A DNA stretch of 64,000 bases from Megalobrama amblycephala (lineage: Eukaryota > Chordata > Actinopteri > Cypriniformes > Xenocyprididae): contig NC_063062.1 in NCBI RefSeq assembly GCF_018812025.1, positions 2,392,754 to 2,456,753 on the forward strand, in the 5' to 3' direction. Numbering within the stretch: position 1 is the stretch's first letter; the number at the start of each line of letters is the position of its first letter. A program made the translations under genes and the position numbers. The notes under the pieces were generated by a model. That model made no database searches, had not been told where the DNA came from, and saw only the letters and a program-made list of their open reading frames with translations. Below, piece after piece: positions 1 through 12,594 of this stretch.

Positions 1-10
1 TTTATTGTAG

Positions 11-1005
11 GATGATAAATCACTTCCTCCAGATGACGTCCGGCCAGCAGAGAAACCGCCACAGTTACCCAGTAAGCAATTTCTGTGCTTGTTTGAGATC
101 AGTTAGGATGGTTAAACGGGTGTGTTTGTGTCTTTATGTATATTTAAGTGTGTAATTCTATATGTTTGTGATGTGTGTTGCAGGAGGTCTGGGCGGCATC
201 GGTATGGGTTTGGGTCCCGGCGGGCAGCCAATCAATGCCAACCGTCTCAGTGGAGGGGGCGTGGCCTCCATGGGACCTGGAGGTGTGTTCATGTTTGCTT
301 AATTATTTATGTAACGTTATTCAGCACATGATGCGATTGATGATGTAATGAAGGACTGATTGATCCCGCAGGGATGGACGGGCCGGGATGCAGCAGCATG
401 AACCGCATGAGTGGTGAGACGTCATGTCCATCTGAAGCAGATTGTGATCATCTGTGAGGACGCTCATCTGTGTGTGTGTGTGTGTGTGTAGGGATGGGCG
501 GAGGGTTTTCCAGCATGGACTGCATGGGCGGAATGGGAGGATTTGGTGGCAGAGACATGGGACCCATGGGCCGAATGGGAGGTAAAACATCATTGCGTCG
601 AACTGTTCATCTGTTAGAGCTGCACGATATTGGGAAAAATTGACGTTGCGATAGTTTTCGTTAATATATATTGAGATTTGAAGAATACAGGAATGTTCAG
701 CAGATGATATGAATGGCTGTATTGAGTGGAAGTGATTCTGTCTGCAGAAATAAAATAATTTAATAACTTATTTATAGGCACCTTTCAAGGCACTCAAGGA
801 CACACAACAGCATAAAGAACTAGATCAGTAATATATAAAGTAACGCAAAACACATAGTATTTCAAAATATAATCATAAAACAAATTGTGTATAATATTTG
901 TTTGAGGAGTTTAAACACATTTCTCTCCACTTGAGTTTGCATAGGCCACATTCCCACTCTTTATGACCAGTTCAATATGAAATTGTGTATTTGTATCATT
1001 TTCTT

Positions 1006-1049
<44 letters not shown>

Positions 1050-1231
1050 CACTGCATCATGGGATGCATGTGTGTGGCTTGTTGATATATCGTGCAGCCC
1101 TGCTCTCTGTCTCACGCTCGAGTTTGTGCAGATATGTATCGCTCTGGAATGGCAGGGATGGACAGAGACTTCGGCAGAAGTGACCTGGGAATGAGCCGCC
1201 CATTCGGAGACTCGTTTGGAGGTGAACTCTG

Positions 1232-1280
<49 letters not shown>

Positions 1281-1725
1281 GTGTGTGTGTGTGTGTGTGA
1301 GTTCACACTTGAGCTGATGGTGACGCTGACGGCCTGTTCTCCTTTCCATCAGGTGGAGGATATGCAGGAATGGGGAATGCTGGGATGGGACCCATGGGCT
1401 CCGGATTAGGTTACTCATCTCACGCTCTCACACAGAATTAAATTAACATAAAATTCATTTTGATTGACAAACCAAATTAACACTGGTTCACTGCATTAAT
1501 AAATGCTGTAGAAGTGTCTTTCATTGTTAATCTTAATTCATATTTAACTTTTAGTTATAAATTATTAAAATCAAAAGTTGCATCTGTTAATATTATTTAA
1601 TGGACCTGTGGCCGGTTGAATGAACTGCATAGACTAGTTTTAAAAGTTAGCCACCTTTAATTAATGATCTTGCATTTTATTAGCACTTGAACTTTGTGTT
1701 GTTTTAATCAGAATTAACCTGAGAG

Positions 1726-1761
<36 letters not shown>

Positions 1762-2799
1762 CAGGAGGAGGAGGAATGATGAATATGGGAATGGACCGCA
1801 TGAATTCTGGCTTTGACCGAATGGCCGGAAACATGGACATGGGGCGTGGCTTCGGCCAGTACGGAGGAGGCTCGGGTCACATGGGTGGAATGAGTGACAG
1901 GGGGGCGGGGTCAAAGGGCGGATGCCAGATCTTTGTGAGAAACGTATGTATGAACATGACGGAGTGTGTGTGTGTGTGTGTCACTGACGTGTGTTTGATG
2001 AGATTCATTTTGTCCGCAGCTCTCGTATGATCTGACCTGGCAGAAGCTCAAGGAGAAGTTCGGCCACTGCGGTACGTGTGTTCCTCACTGCTGTAAATCT
2101 CACTGCTTTTCGCTTTTATTGAATTGAATGTTGATTAGGTTTAAGAGGAAATAAAATATGCAAAAATATACATCAATATTATAAGGGGAAAAAAGCAGGA
2201 GTGTGAAAAGTGATGTTAAACAGCAGCTCACAGCAGAGAGAATTGAGAACAAAACAGCTGGAAAAAAATAATAAAATAAATAAATACAAAAATTATAATA
2301 TAAATAAGATATATAAATAAAAAAACGAAATTACCCCCATAAATATTATTTATTAAATTTATTATAATTGTATTATATACTTTACATATATTATAATGAT
2401 ACAAATTAAATTATAATACTTTTAAATTATTTGTATTATAATTTGTGTGTGTGTGTGTATATATAGTGCATCACAAATTTATATAATATATTAAAAAATG
2501 TATTTAAATATATAAAATAGACAAATAAAATTAATTTAAAAATATAAAAATCAGTCCATAATTTTGTTTCTGGTACAGCATTTTATTTAAATTCATTACA
2601 AACATAAGAATGTAACATGACACTGTCGTCTTCAGGTCAGGTGATGTATGCTGAAATAAAGATGGAGAACGGTAAATCCAAAGGATGCGGGACAGTGCGC
2701 TTCGACTCTCCCGAGAGCGCTGAGAAAGCCTGCAGAATGATGAACGGAACCAAGATCAACGGACGAGAGGTTGATGTTCGCATCGACCGCAACGCCTAA
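11..2799 (+). CDS. myef2: Myelin expression factor 2 / hnRNP M-like RNA-binding protein, 3' part (9 exons)
   Basis: Exons by GT-AG sites and frame: 11-71, 184-282, 372-413, 492-581, 1132-1221, 1353-1409, 1765-1943, 2020-2071, 2636-2799 (TAA at 2797). The nine exons add to 834 nt, 277 residues, with no frame break. The product starts mid-protein: a Gly/Met-rich linker with repeated GMDRM/GMGPM-like motifs, then a C-terminal RRM with RNP2-like CQIFVRNLSYDL and RNP1-like KGCGTVRF, ending DVRIDRNA. This is the architecture of the nuclear pre-mRNA-binding proteins hnRNP M and MYEF2. The RRM wording (KLKEKF, SPESAEKACRMMNG) and the convergent slc24a5 neighbour favour MYEF2. The 5' exons with the first two RRMs lie left of the window. 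hnrnpm is the alternative; its RRM3 is similar. Confidence 0.88.
1009..1047. repeat. (TA)n microsatellite in myef2 intron
   Basis: About 19 uninterrupted AT dinucleotides in the intron between exons 492-581 and 1132-1221. Confidence 0.9.
1235..1299. repeat. Compound (GT)n(GA)n(GT)n microsatellite in myef2 intron
   Basis: GT run, then GA run, then GT run, starting 14 bases after the splice donor at 1222. A simple (GT)n run at about 1728-1759 sits just before the acceptor of exon 1765-1943. Confidence 0.9.
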
Positions 2800-3000
2800 C
2801 TCACTCTCACACGTCACCGCCCACCTCTGTTTTGTTTTAAAAACATCATGACTCATATCTGAACAATCTCAGCAGCCACTTCAACCTTTTAATGTGCTAG
2901 TGCCCACTTTTTTCTTTTCTTTTCTTTTTTTTTTGTAATCATTAGTGGGGCGTTTGTCTCTTACTAAATTTTAAAAAATAAAAAGCTGGCTGTTGTAAAT
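2800..3000 (+). other. myef2: myef2 3' UTR with poly(A) signal
   Basis: Non-coding sequence after the myef2 stop, with a T-rich stretch and AATAAA at 2977-2982, suggesting cleavage near 3000. The short 3' UTR is an inference from the first good poly(A) signal. Confidence 0.55.
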
Positions 3001-4212
3001 TGTCTGGCTCTGAGTTTGTCTGCTGCAGAGATCTCAGTTCTCAGTCCAGTAAAATTCTTAACTTCTGTCTTCCAAATCTTCTGTTTTCCCAAAAGTACTT
3101 CTTAGGAATGTTCTTGAGAAAAAACGTGTTGAAAATCTTGAGGAAAAAAAATCTTTCAGGTCGTTTCGAACCGAAACGTTTTGAAGACACATCAGTAAAT
3201 CACATTAATAAGAAATGTAATGAAGAAATGCCACCAATTATTTTAAAATGAAAATTTTGACCTCTCAAATCCTCACTTCTGTACTTAAAAAGAGTGTTTT
3301 ATGCATCATAGTATTTTTTTTTTTTTTATTGTAATACAGCGTTACAGTAATAAGAATCTGTTAACAAAAAGCCAAGTGTCTGGATGAATGATCTGAGGTA
3401 GATGATGAATGTCAGAGTGTTGAAGCTCATGACCGAGACGAGTGATTCTGTAACGACAAACATAATTAAACCAACATACTGAGGAAATAAATTAGGTACA
3501 ATCAACAATCTTTGGCATTTAGATTTCTAAATTAAGTAATTTTAAGCAATTTACTATCGTAAGTCTTATTACAATGGTAAACAGATTTTTCCAAATAACT
3601 AATTTTATTACAACGTTGACCAAAATCCCTGAGCAAAAAAGTTTTAGAAACTAAATCAACTCGCAACATGGAAATAAACTGGAAAACAAGAAACATTTGT
3701 TCATTACAAGATCGAGCTGTTCAGTGATTTGCTCCAGTTGAAAACATTAATGTAACGATGAAATTTACTACTGCACTGCAGAAAATGTTTTTCTTAGTAT
3801 TTTTGTCTTTTCCATGTAAAAAATTCTTAAATCAAGATGCATTAACTTGAGAAGCAAAATTAAAGACCCCCTTTGATTTTTAATGATGCGACTCATGATT
3901 AAAATGATTGCATATGAAGTAAAATTTGAAAAAAGTCAATTTTAAAGAGCGTTAGAACACATTTTATGTGAATATGTTCATTAATATAAACATTTGATAC
4001 TTTGAGGTCAAAAGCATCCCTTGTTACAGAATCACTTTTCTAAACGGACCATCGTTTGACTTTTGTTCTAAATCAATCAACCAATGGAAATAAGTAACGC
4101 TTTAAAAAAAAAAAAAAAAAAAAACCCACAACCTTATTTTTGTCCATGCACTGCAAAAAATGATTTTCATCCTCATATCAGATGCTTCACTGATCGCGAC
4201 TCCAGCAGAACG
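3001..4212. other. AT-rich interval between convergent myef2 and slc24a5
   Basis: No open frame resembles a known protein. It should contain the slc24a5 3' UTR on -. A TTTATT at 3325-3330, inside a T-run, would read AATAAA on - and is a candidate poly(A) signal. An A20-like run lies at about 4106-4125. Confidence 0.5.
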
Positions 4213-7200
4213 TTAGTCACTGCAGGCTCTGATTGGGTTGTTCCCGATGATCCCGAGCTCATACAAGATAGACAGCGTGGCGAAGAGGATGTAGCACACC
4301 AGAGACACCACGCCCAATTTCCAGTCCAACTTCCATCCGTTAATGTGAACAGCCAAGAAGAGGAAGACGATGGAGAGCAGCAGTGTACAGGACATGAAGA
4401 CCAAACCAGTGCTGTTGACCTCCACTGGAGATCCAGTGTCCACAAACACCGTCTTGATGAACCATGGCAGACCGAGACACAGCATGTCGAAGACGTTGGA
4501 GCCCACGATGTTGGACATGGCCATGTCAGCCTTACCTGTGAGAGACACACAAGAACTTCACGTATGAACGGTTCACGTGATGTTTGGATACGTGAGGACG
4601 GTTCTTTACCTTCACGAGCCACCATCACACTGGCCACGGTGTCAGGAATGCTGGTTCCTGCTGCCAGGAGCGTCATTCCCATGACTGTATCCGGGATTCC
4701 CAGCGTCTCACCTGAACAAAACAACAAGGCAGAACTTTACACTCTTAGAAAAAAGGTTTAGTGGGTTCTGTATAGAACACTAGGGTTCTTGACTAAATTT
4801 TAAAGAATTATGTATAATTCGCTTCATATGTAAAAATTTAACATATGAAGAGCCCGACGGAACCCTTTAAGGATTAGTTCACTTTTAAATGAACTTTTGC
4901 TGATAATTTACTCTCCTCCATGTCATCCAAGATGTCCATGTCTTTCTTTCTTCAGTCGAAAAGAAATTAAGGTTTTTGATGAAAACATTACTGGATTATT
5001 CTCCATATAGTGGACTTCAATGGGCACCAAACGGTTCAAGGTCCAAATGACAGTTTCAGTGCAGCTTCAAAGGGCTTTAAACGATACCAGATGATGAATA
5101 AAGGTCTTATCTAGCGAAACGATCGGTCATATAAAAAAAAAAAAAAAGTTTACGTTTTATAAGCACAAATGCATGGACATCTTGGATGACATGGGGGGAG
5201 TAAATTATTGGCAAATGTTTATTTAAAAGTGGACGAACCCTTTAAGGTTCTATATATGAAGCGTCTGACGGAACCCTTTAAGGTTCTACATATGAAGCGT
5301 CTGACGGAACCCTTTAAGGTTCTACATATGAAGCGTCTGACGGAACCCTTTAAGGTTCTACATATGAAGCGTCTGACGGAACCCTTTAAGGTTCTACATA
5401 TGAAGCGTCTGACGGAACCCTTTAAGGTTCTACATATGAAGCGTCTGACGAACCCTTTAAGGTTCTACATATGAAGCGCCTGACGAACCCTTTAAGGTTC
5501 TACATATGAAGCGTCTGACGGAACCCTTTAAGGTTCTACATATGAAGCGTCTGACGGAACCCTTTAAGGTTCTACATATGAAGCGTCTGACGGAACCCTT
5601 TAAGGTTCTACATATGAAGCGTCTGACGGAACCCTTTAAGGTTCTACATATGAAGCGTCTGACGGAACCCTTTAAGGTTCTACATATGAAGCGTCTGACG
5701 GAACCCTTTAAGGTTCTACATATGAAGCGTCTGACGGAACCCTTTAAGGTTCTACATATGAAGCGTCTGACGAACCCTTTAAGGTTCTACATATGAAGCG
5801 CCTGACGAACCCTTTAAGGTTCTACATATGAAGCGTCTGACGGAACCCTTTAAGGTTCTACATATGAAGCGTCTGACGGAACCCTTTAAGGTTCTACATA
5901 TGAAGCGTCTGACGGAACCCTTTAAGGTTCTACATATGAAGCGTCTGACGGAACCCTTTAAGGTTCTACATATGAAGCGTCTGACGAACCCTTTAAGGTT
6001 CTACATATGAAGCGTCTGACGGAACCCTTTAAGGTTCTACATATGAAGCGTCTGACGGAACCCTTTAAGGTTCTACATATGAAGCGTCTGACGGAACCCT
6101 TTAAGGTTCTACATATGAAGCGTCTGACGGAACCCTTTAAGGTTCTACATATGAAGCGTCTGACGGAACCCTTTAAGGTTCTACATATGAAGCGTCTGAC
6201 GGAACCCTTTAAGGTTCTACATATGAAGCGTCTGACGAACCCTTTAAGGTTCTACATATGAAGCGTCTGACGGAACCCTTTAAGGTTCTACATATGAAGC
6301 GTCTGACGGAACCCTTTAAGGTTCTACATATGAAGCGTCTGACGGAACCCTTTAAGGTTCTACATATGAAGCGTCTGACGGAACCCTTTAAGGTTCTACA
6401 TATGAAGCGCCTGACGGAACCCTTTAAGGTTCTACATATGAAGCGCCTGACGGAACCCTTTTAAGGTTCTACATATGAAGCGTCTGACGGAACCCTTTAA
6501 GGTTCTACATATGAAGCGCCTGACGGAACCCTTTAAGGTTCTACATATGAAGCGCCTAACGAACCCTTTAAGGTTCTACATATGAAGCGCCCGACGGAAC
6601 CCTTTAAGGTTCGACGTTTTTTTCCTATGCTACTTAAGATTTTCAAAATAAACCTTGAATTTAAATTCAAATAATATGACTTAATTATGATGTTTTCTTG
6701 GGGTTTCACCATTTGACAACTGTCATAAATTATTAGAAATTATCTGATGTTTAAATATCAGACCAAAGTCCTCTCTCTGATGTAATTTCCTGGCGTCCTG
6801 CATGTTACACTGGAGTAATGGAGTAATGATGCTGAAAATTCAGCTTTGATTACAGGAATAAATTACACTTTACTGTATGTTTGATCAAATAAATGCAGCC
6901 TTGGTGAGCAAAAGAGACTCAAAAACTTTTATATATGAAAAAAAAAATTCTATTATTCCAAACATCTGACTGGTAGTGTAAATATAAAGCAAAAGATAGA
7001 ATAAAAAGTGTTCAGTGCATTTTGAAAAAAAGTTTTTTTTTTTGCTGAGCTGAGCATGTGACTGCATCACAGGCTTCTCGAGCTCAAAAGTTCAAAACTC
7101 CCCGAGTGGGTGACGTCCTGAGGGTCGGACCGCAGTGCTTTCTCTCCCAGTACCTGCTCATTAGTGTCGGGCTCCAAAGCTCCGCTGGTGCTCATGTGAA

Positions 7201-10200
7201 TCTGTGACCGTGTGCAGGATAATAATCCTATTATATGCGGCTGCATCACATGGTTTCTCACGGGCCCCATGGGGTTCAGCCGGACGGACCGGAGAACGTC
7301 GAGCCGACAGCATCATAATCCTTCAGGATACAGCGCTGGCATTTCAGGAATGGAATCAGGGAGCATGTGACTCGCCTGTGTGTGACCCATTCAAACGCCG
7401 AACGTCTGCAGCACAACTAGATGACGACTGTGGCTGGGAACAAAAATCCACAACACTGCAATAATAATAATAATAATACTACCTGTGACAGAGCGGGACA
7501 AACAACAGCTGTTTCTTTCTCTGTCAATTTCATACCATCATGTAAATATGAAAGACTCCACACTAGATCCAGTCCATCACTAGCTCCAATGCATATTTAT
7601 CGCAAACGATAACAAGACGACAAAACCAACTATATTTAAATTCTCTTAATCAAACAAAATGACAATATTTAAATCTCTTAATAGAACAAAATTGACGATA
7701 TTTAAATATCTTAACTGAACAAAACCAACAATATTTAAATCTCTTAATCAAACAAAATGACAATATTTAAATCTCTTAATCGATCAAAACCGACAATATT
7801 TAAATCTCTTAATCAAACAAAATGACAATATTTAAATCTCCTAATCGAACAAAATGACAATATTTAAATCTCTTAATCAAACGAAACTGACAATATTTAA
7901 ATCTCTTAATCAAACAAAACGACAATATTTAAATTTCCTAATAAAACAAAACTGACAATATTTAAATCACTTAATCAAACAAAATGACAATATTTAAATC
8001 TCTTAATCAAACGAAACTGACAATTTTTAAATCACTTAATCGAACAAAACTGGCAATATTTAAATCACTTAATCAAACAAAACGACAATATTTAAATCTC
8101 TTAATCAAACGAAACTGACAATTTTTAAATCACTTAATCAAACAAAATGACAATATTTAAATCACTTAATCAAACAAAACTGACAATATTTAAATCACTT
8201 AATCAAACAAAACGACAATATTTAAATCTCTTAATCAAACGAAACTGACAATTTTTAAATCACTTAATCGAACAAAACTGACAATATTTAAATCACTTAA
8301 TCAAACAAAACGACAATATTTAAATCTCTTAATCAAACGAAACTGACAATTTTTAAATCACTTAATCGAACAAAACTGACAATTTTTAAATCACTTAATC
8401 AAACAAAACTGACAATATTTAAATCACTTAATCAAACAAAACGACAATATTTAAATCTCTTAATCAAACGAAACTGACAATTTTTAAATCACTTAATCGA
8501 ACAAAACTGACAATATTTAAATCACTTAATCAAACAAAACGACAATATTTAAATCTCTTAATCAAACGAAACTGACAACTTTTAAATCACTTAATCAAAC
8601 AAAATGACAATATTTAAATCACTTAATCAAACAAAACTGACAATATTTAAATCACTTAATCAAACAAAACAACATTTAAATCTCTTAATCAAACGAAACT
8701 GACAATTTTTAAATCACTTAATCGAACAAAACTGACAATATTTAAATCACTTAATCAAACAAAACGACAATATTTAAATCTCTTAATCAAACGAAACTGA
8801 CAATTTTTAAATCACTTAATCGAACAAAACTGACAATTTTTAAATCACTTAATCAAACAAAACGACAATATTTAAATCTCTTAATCAAACGAAACTGACA
8901 ATTTTTAAATCACTTAATCGAACAAAACTGACAATATTTAAATCTCTTAATCAAGCGAAACTGACAATTTTTAAATCACTTAATCGAACAAAACTGACAA
9001 TATTTAAATCTCTTAATCGAACAAAACTGACAATATTTAAATCTCTTAATCAAACGAAACTGACAATTTTTAAATCACTTAATCGAACAAAACTGACAAT
9101 ATTTAAATCTCTTAATCGAACAAAACTGACAATATTTAAATCTCTTAATCAAACGAAACTGACAATTTTTAAATCACTTAATCGAACAAAACTGACAATA
9201 TTTAAATCTCTTAATCAATGAAACTGACAATTTTTAAATTACTTAATCAAACAAAACTGACAATATTTAAATCTCTTAATCAAACAAAACTGACAATATT
9301 TAAATCACTTAATCAAACAAAATGACAATATTTAAATCACTTAATCAAACAAAACTGACAATATTTAAATCACTTAATCAAACAAAATGACAATATTTAA
9401 ATCTCTTAATCAAACGAAACTGACAATTTTTAAATCACTTAATCGAACAAAACTGACAATATTTAAATATCTTAATCAAACAAAATCGACAATATTTAAA
9501 TCTCTTAATCAAACGAAACTGACAATTTTTAAATCACTTAATCAAACAAAACGACAATATTTAAATCTCTTAATCAAACGAAACTGACAATTTTTAAATC
9601 ACTTAATCGAACAAAACTGACAATATTTAAATCACTTAATCAAACAAAACGACAATATTTAAATCTCTTAATCAAACGAAAACTGACAATTTTTAAATCA
9701 CTTAATCGAACAAAACTGACAATATTTAAATCTCTTAATCAAACAAAATCGACAATATTTAAATCTCTTAATCAAACGAAACTGACCATTTTTAAATCAC
9801 TTAATCGAACAAAACTGACAATATTTAAATATCTTAATCAAACGAAACTGACAATTTTTAAATCACTTAAACAAAACTGACAATATTTAAATCTCTTAAT
9901 CGAACAAAACTGACAATATTTAAATCTCTTAATCAATGAAACTGACAATTTTTAAATTACTTAATCAAACAAAACTGACAATATTTAAATCTCTTAATCG
10001 AACAAAACTGACAATATTTAAAGTCTTGATCACTCAGTCGTGTTTGAGTCACTGCTGCACTGATATTGTTCATTGTATCATATTGTATCACGCAAGTATA
10101 TCTAGATGTAAATCCAGAAGATCACTCGTATCATCATTATATATCATCACTATATATCAAATCACCCAGCTTGACTTGACTTGTAGATCCTAAAGCTCAT

Positions 10201-10982
10201 CTGGTTGATCGTGACGCATGCAGTGCAAAGGTTGCGGGTTTGATTCCCAGCACTCACACCATCAGTGCACTGCAGGTCCACCAGATGAACATCAACAGAA
10301 AGAAAGAAAAGCATGCTCACCAACGACAGTGACCATCCACACCAGGACGTATGTGAAGCCGGAGATCCAGACTGCAGACATCAGGAAGGTGATCATGTAC
10401 CATTTCTTCCAGAAGCGTCTCCTGCAGTCGGGAATGGTCAGGAACAACAACACGATGGCCGGAAGCGACAAAACCCAAAGGATCCGCTTCAGGTCATGTT
10501 CGGGCATCGTGAACACGCTCTTCTGCTCTGAGAGAGGAAACGTGTGCAAACACAGATTGAGACATTTTTTAATGGTTCAAATGGCTTTTTTATGGCATCG
10601 CTGCAAGAAAAAAAAATATTTTTAAGAGTGTAGGTATCACCAAAATTATTTAAAAAAATGCAGCCAGTGGAACGCAAGGATGTGACATCATCACATACCT
10701 TCGCCGATCTCGTTCAAGCCGTGCAGACTGAGCGAGAGGTGGGAATATCCGGAGTCGTCCTGGAAGATGCCGCTGTCGGCTCGAGAGCGGCGGTGAAGTC
10801 TCAGGCTGGTGTCGTCGCTCCATCCCACCAGAGGCTGCTGCTTCTCGCGCTCTCGAGAGCTCTTGCTGAGACACATGCAGCACGGGCTGAAGCGCTGCAT
10901 CACGTACTCGCTGATCTTCAGATCGAAACACAGCACCACCACATACACGCCGTACACCAGCAGAAGACACGCGCCGTCGTAC
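4213..10982 (-). CDS. slc24a5: Sodium/potassium/calcium exchanger 5 (NCKX5), C-terminal four exons
   Basis: Exons on -: 10982-10699, 10527-10321, 4711-4610, 4535-4213 (TAA at 4215-4213). All junctions are GT-AG in matching phase; together they encode the last ~304 residues. The first exon holds a membrane segment and then the cytoplasmic loop with CCMCL and [14 protein letters not shown]. The second has transmembrane helices after [15 protein letters not shown]. The third carries the conserved exchanger (alpha-2) repeat [18 protein letters not shown]. The last continues [18 protein letters not shown] and ends [15 protein letters not shown]. These match NCKX5, a K+-dependent Na+/Ca2+ exchanger of melanosome or trans-Golgi membranes needed for pigmentation (zebrafish golden). 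The family is about 500 residues; the N-terminal exons were not found. The 5.6-kb intron is filled with minisatellites. Confidence 0.93.
4867..5245. mobile_element. Non-autonomous DNA transposon (MITE) flanked by TTAA
   Basis: Terminal inverted repeats of roughly 75 bp: the left end (TTCACTTTTAAATGAAC, then ATGTCATCCAAGATGTCCATG) is mirrored at the right end near 5173-5240. TTAA stands at both edges (4867-4870 and 5242-5245), as expected for piggyBac-type insertion. No coding capacity. It lies in the large slc24a5 intron, at the edge of the 36-bp minisatellite. Confidence 0.75.
5246..6615. repeat. Minisatellite, 36-bp unit, about 38 copies, in slc24a5 intron
   Basis: The unit begins ATGAAGCGTCTGACGGAACC and continues CTTTAAGGTTCTACAT. 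A 35-bp variant lacks one G (CTGACGAACCC), and a T-to-C variant reads GCGCCTGAC. The paired 35-bp variants at 5441 and 5763 are 322 bp apart (seven 36-mers plus two 35-mers), showing block duplication inside the array. Because 36 is a multiple of three the array reads as open frames on +; it is not a gene. Confidence 0.97.
6616..7621. other. Spacer between slc24a5 intronic minisatellites, with a dispersed repeat
   Basis: About 6780-6980 resembles a repeat common in fish non-coding DNA (TGATCAAATAAATGCAGCCT followed by TGGTGAGC, ending near a GGTAGTGTA motif). Its class is uncertain. A short (AAT)n tract lies at 7462-7479. Nothing else recognised. Confidence 0.45.
7622..10021. repeat. Minisatellite, ~33-bp AT-rich unit, about 73 copies, in slc24a5 intron
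   Basis: The unit is 31-33 bp, built on GACAATATTTAAATCACTTA then ATCAAACAAAACT. Variants include CAATTTTT for CAATATTT, CGAAC for CAAAC, ACGAC for ACTGAC, and TCTCTT for TCACTT. Between about 8070 and 8900 the variants recur in a fixed order of three units (~98 bp), a higher-order repeat. Open frames through it are a by-product of the 33-bp unit. Confidence 0.97.
10185..10258 (+). repeat. tRNA-derived SINE fragment
   Basis: AAAGCTCATCTGGTTGATCG resembles a pol III A box region, and GGTTGCGGGTTTGATTCCCA contains a B box, at tRNA-like spacing. No tRNA fold or anticodon arm was confirmed, so it is called a SINE or tRNA-derived fragment. It lies about 60 bp from an slc24a5 splice donor. Confidence 0.5.
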
Positions 10983-11314
10983 CTGCCAACACACAAGAGC
11001 TTCGTTTGTGTCAGCAAACCAATGTGCCGAAGTGTAAAGACACGTGTAAAGTGCTGTAATTTTGTACGCAAACTTGATTTGAAATAATAGAGTGCTGCAG
11101 GAATAAGTCTGAAAAGCCAGAAAGAGAACAAAAGCATCACTTCCTACGAAACTGGTGCAAAATATCAGTAATAAAAGTCAGACTTTTGTTGGTAAAAGAC
11201 ACTATAAAAGAACAAAAGATACATAACTAAAACTATATCTAATAAACTACAGTCCAATGTGTTTGTAGAACAAAAGTTTAAAGACCAAATAGTCTAAAAA
11301 AGATAGTATAAAAA
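10983..11314. other. Intronic sequence upstream of the first slc24a5 exon seen
   Basis: AT-rich sequence with the splice acceptor of exon 10982-10699 at its left edge. No further slc24a5 exon was recognised here. Confidence 0.4.
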
Positions 11315-12594
11315 ACTAGAATGTACATTTCCTGAAGAAAATGTGAATGGTGCTTGCAGTGGCAAAATTCGGCACCGGTTGCTAGGGTGCTGTAATTGGT
11401 TGCTAGGGCGTGGCTATGAAGTTGCTGTGCCACTACTTATTGGCTGGCCGAATGAAAAGAGCCCAGCCCCAAGTCTCTATGACCTTCTGATCCAAAGATA
11501 TGATCTCACAGATTTTGACCCAATGTTAAGTCTATGGGAGTTTTTTCAGCCAATTTTTTCGTATGCTGTGCGAACATCGTACACCCGATCGCTTAGAAAA
11601 GTCATAGCACACCTCTTCTCAATAAGCCGGTCTATTTGACACCTCATTCGTGGGTCTACGACAAACGGTGCGGGACGAGTTACGCGCCAAAGTTTTGTCT
11701 AGGTGAATAGTAATTACAATACTAGAATGTACATTTCCTGAAGAAAATGTGAATGGTGCTTGCAGTGGCAAAATTCGGCACCGGTTGCTAGGGTGCTGTA
11801 ATTGGTTGCTAGGACGTGGCTATGAAGTCACTACTTATTGGTGGCTTGATAGGCCGAGTCAAAAGAGCCCAGCCCCAAGTCTCTATGACCTTTTAAACCA
11901 AAGATATGATCTCACAGATTTGTTCCCCATGTTAAGTCTATGGGAGTTTTTTCAGCCCTTGTTTCGTACGCTGCGCGAACATCGTACACCCGATCGCTTA
12001 GAAAAGTCATAGCACACCTCTCCTCAATAAGCCGGTCGATTTGACACCTCATTCATGGGTCTACGACAAACGGTGCAGGACGAGTTACGCGCCAAAGTTT
12101 TGTTCAGGTGAATAGTAATTACAATACTAGAATGTACATTTCCTGAAGAAAATGTGAATGGTGCTTGCAGTGGCAAAATTCGCCACTCGGTTGCTAGGGT
12201 GCTGTAATTGGTTGCTAGGGCGTGGCTATAAAGTTGCTATGAAGTCACTACTTATTGTCTGCTTGATAGGCCGAGTCAAAAGAACCCATCCTCAAGTCTC
12301 TATGACCTTTTAAACCAAAGATATGATTTCACAGATTTTGTCCCAATGTTAAGTCTATGGGACTTTTTTCAGACGATATTTCATCCTCTGTGCGAACATC
12401 GTACACCCGATCGCTTAGAAAAGTCATAGCACACCTCTCCTCAATGAGCCGGTCGATTTGACACCTCATTCATGGGGGTACGACAAACGGTGCGGGACGA
12501 GTTACGTGCCAAAGTTTTGTTCAGGTGAATAGTAATTACAATACTAGAATGTACATTTCCTGAAGAAAATGTGAATGGTGCTTGCAGTGGCAAA
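11315..12594. repeat. Tandem array of a ~410-bp unit (three copies plus start of a fourth)
   Basis: CTAGAATGTACATTTCCTGA recurs at 11315, 11722, 12127 and 12544 (spacing 407, 405, 417 bp). Each unit continues with AATGGTGCTTGCAGTGGCAAA, GTTGCTAGG motifs, and a tail containing CACCCGATCGCTTAGAAAAG and CCGGTC(T/G)ATTTGACACCTCA. The fourth start runs into the minisatellite at 12595. No protein is supported. Confidence 0.93.

Noticed and set aside
11..2799. hnrnpm instead of myef2
   Set aside because: The C-terminal RRM wording fits MYEF2 better by memory and slc24a5 is the convergent neighbour, as in other vertebrates. hnrnpm is kept as an alternative in the entry.
4084..4761. 225-codon open frame on + over the slc24a5 3' exons
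   Set aside because: It is antisense to well-supported exons with matching splice phases and shows no family resemblance.
5208..6464. Long open frames repeating [12 protein letters not shown] on +
   Set aside because: A 36-bp satellite unit is a multiple of three, so any frame without a stop in one unit stays open. There is no start context, no diversity and no splice logic; it lies in an intron of a gene on the other strand.
5246..10021. Regular short repeats that could look like a CRISPR array
   Set aside because: There are no unique spacers between repeats, the units are contiguous, and the context is a vertebrate intron.
9387..10193. Open frames repeating [11 protein letters not shown]
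   Set aside because: By-product of the 33-bp AT-rich minisatellite, broken wherever a 31-32-bp variant occurs.
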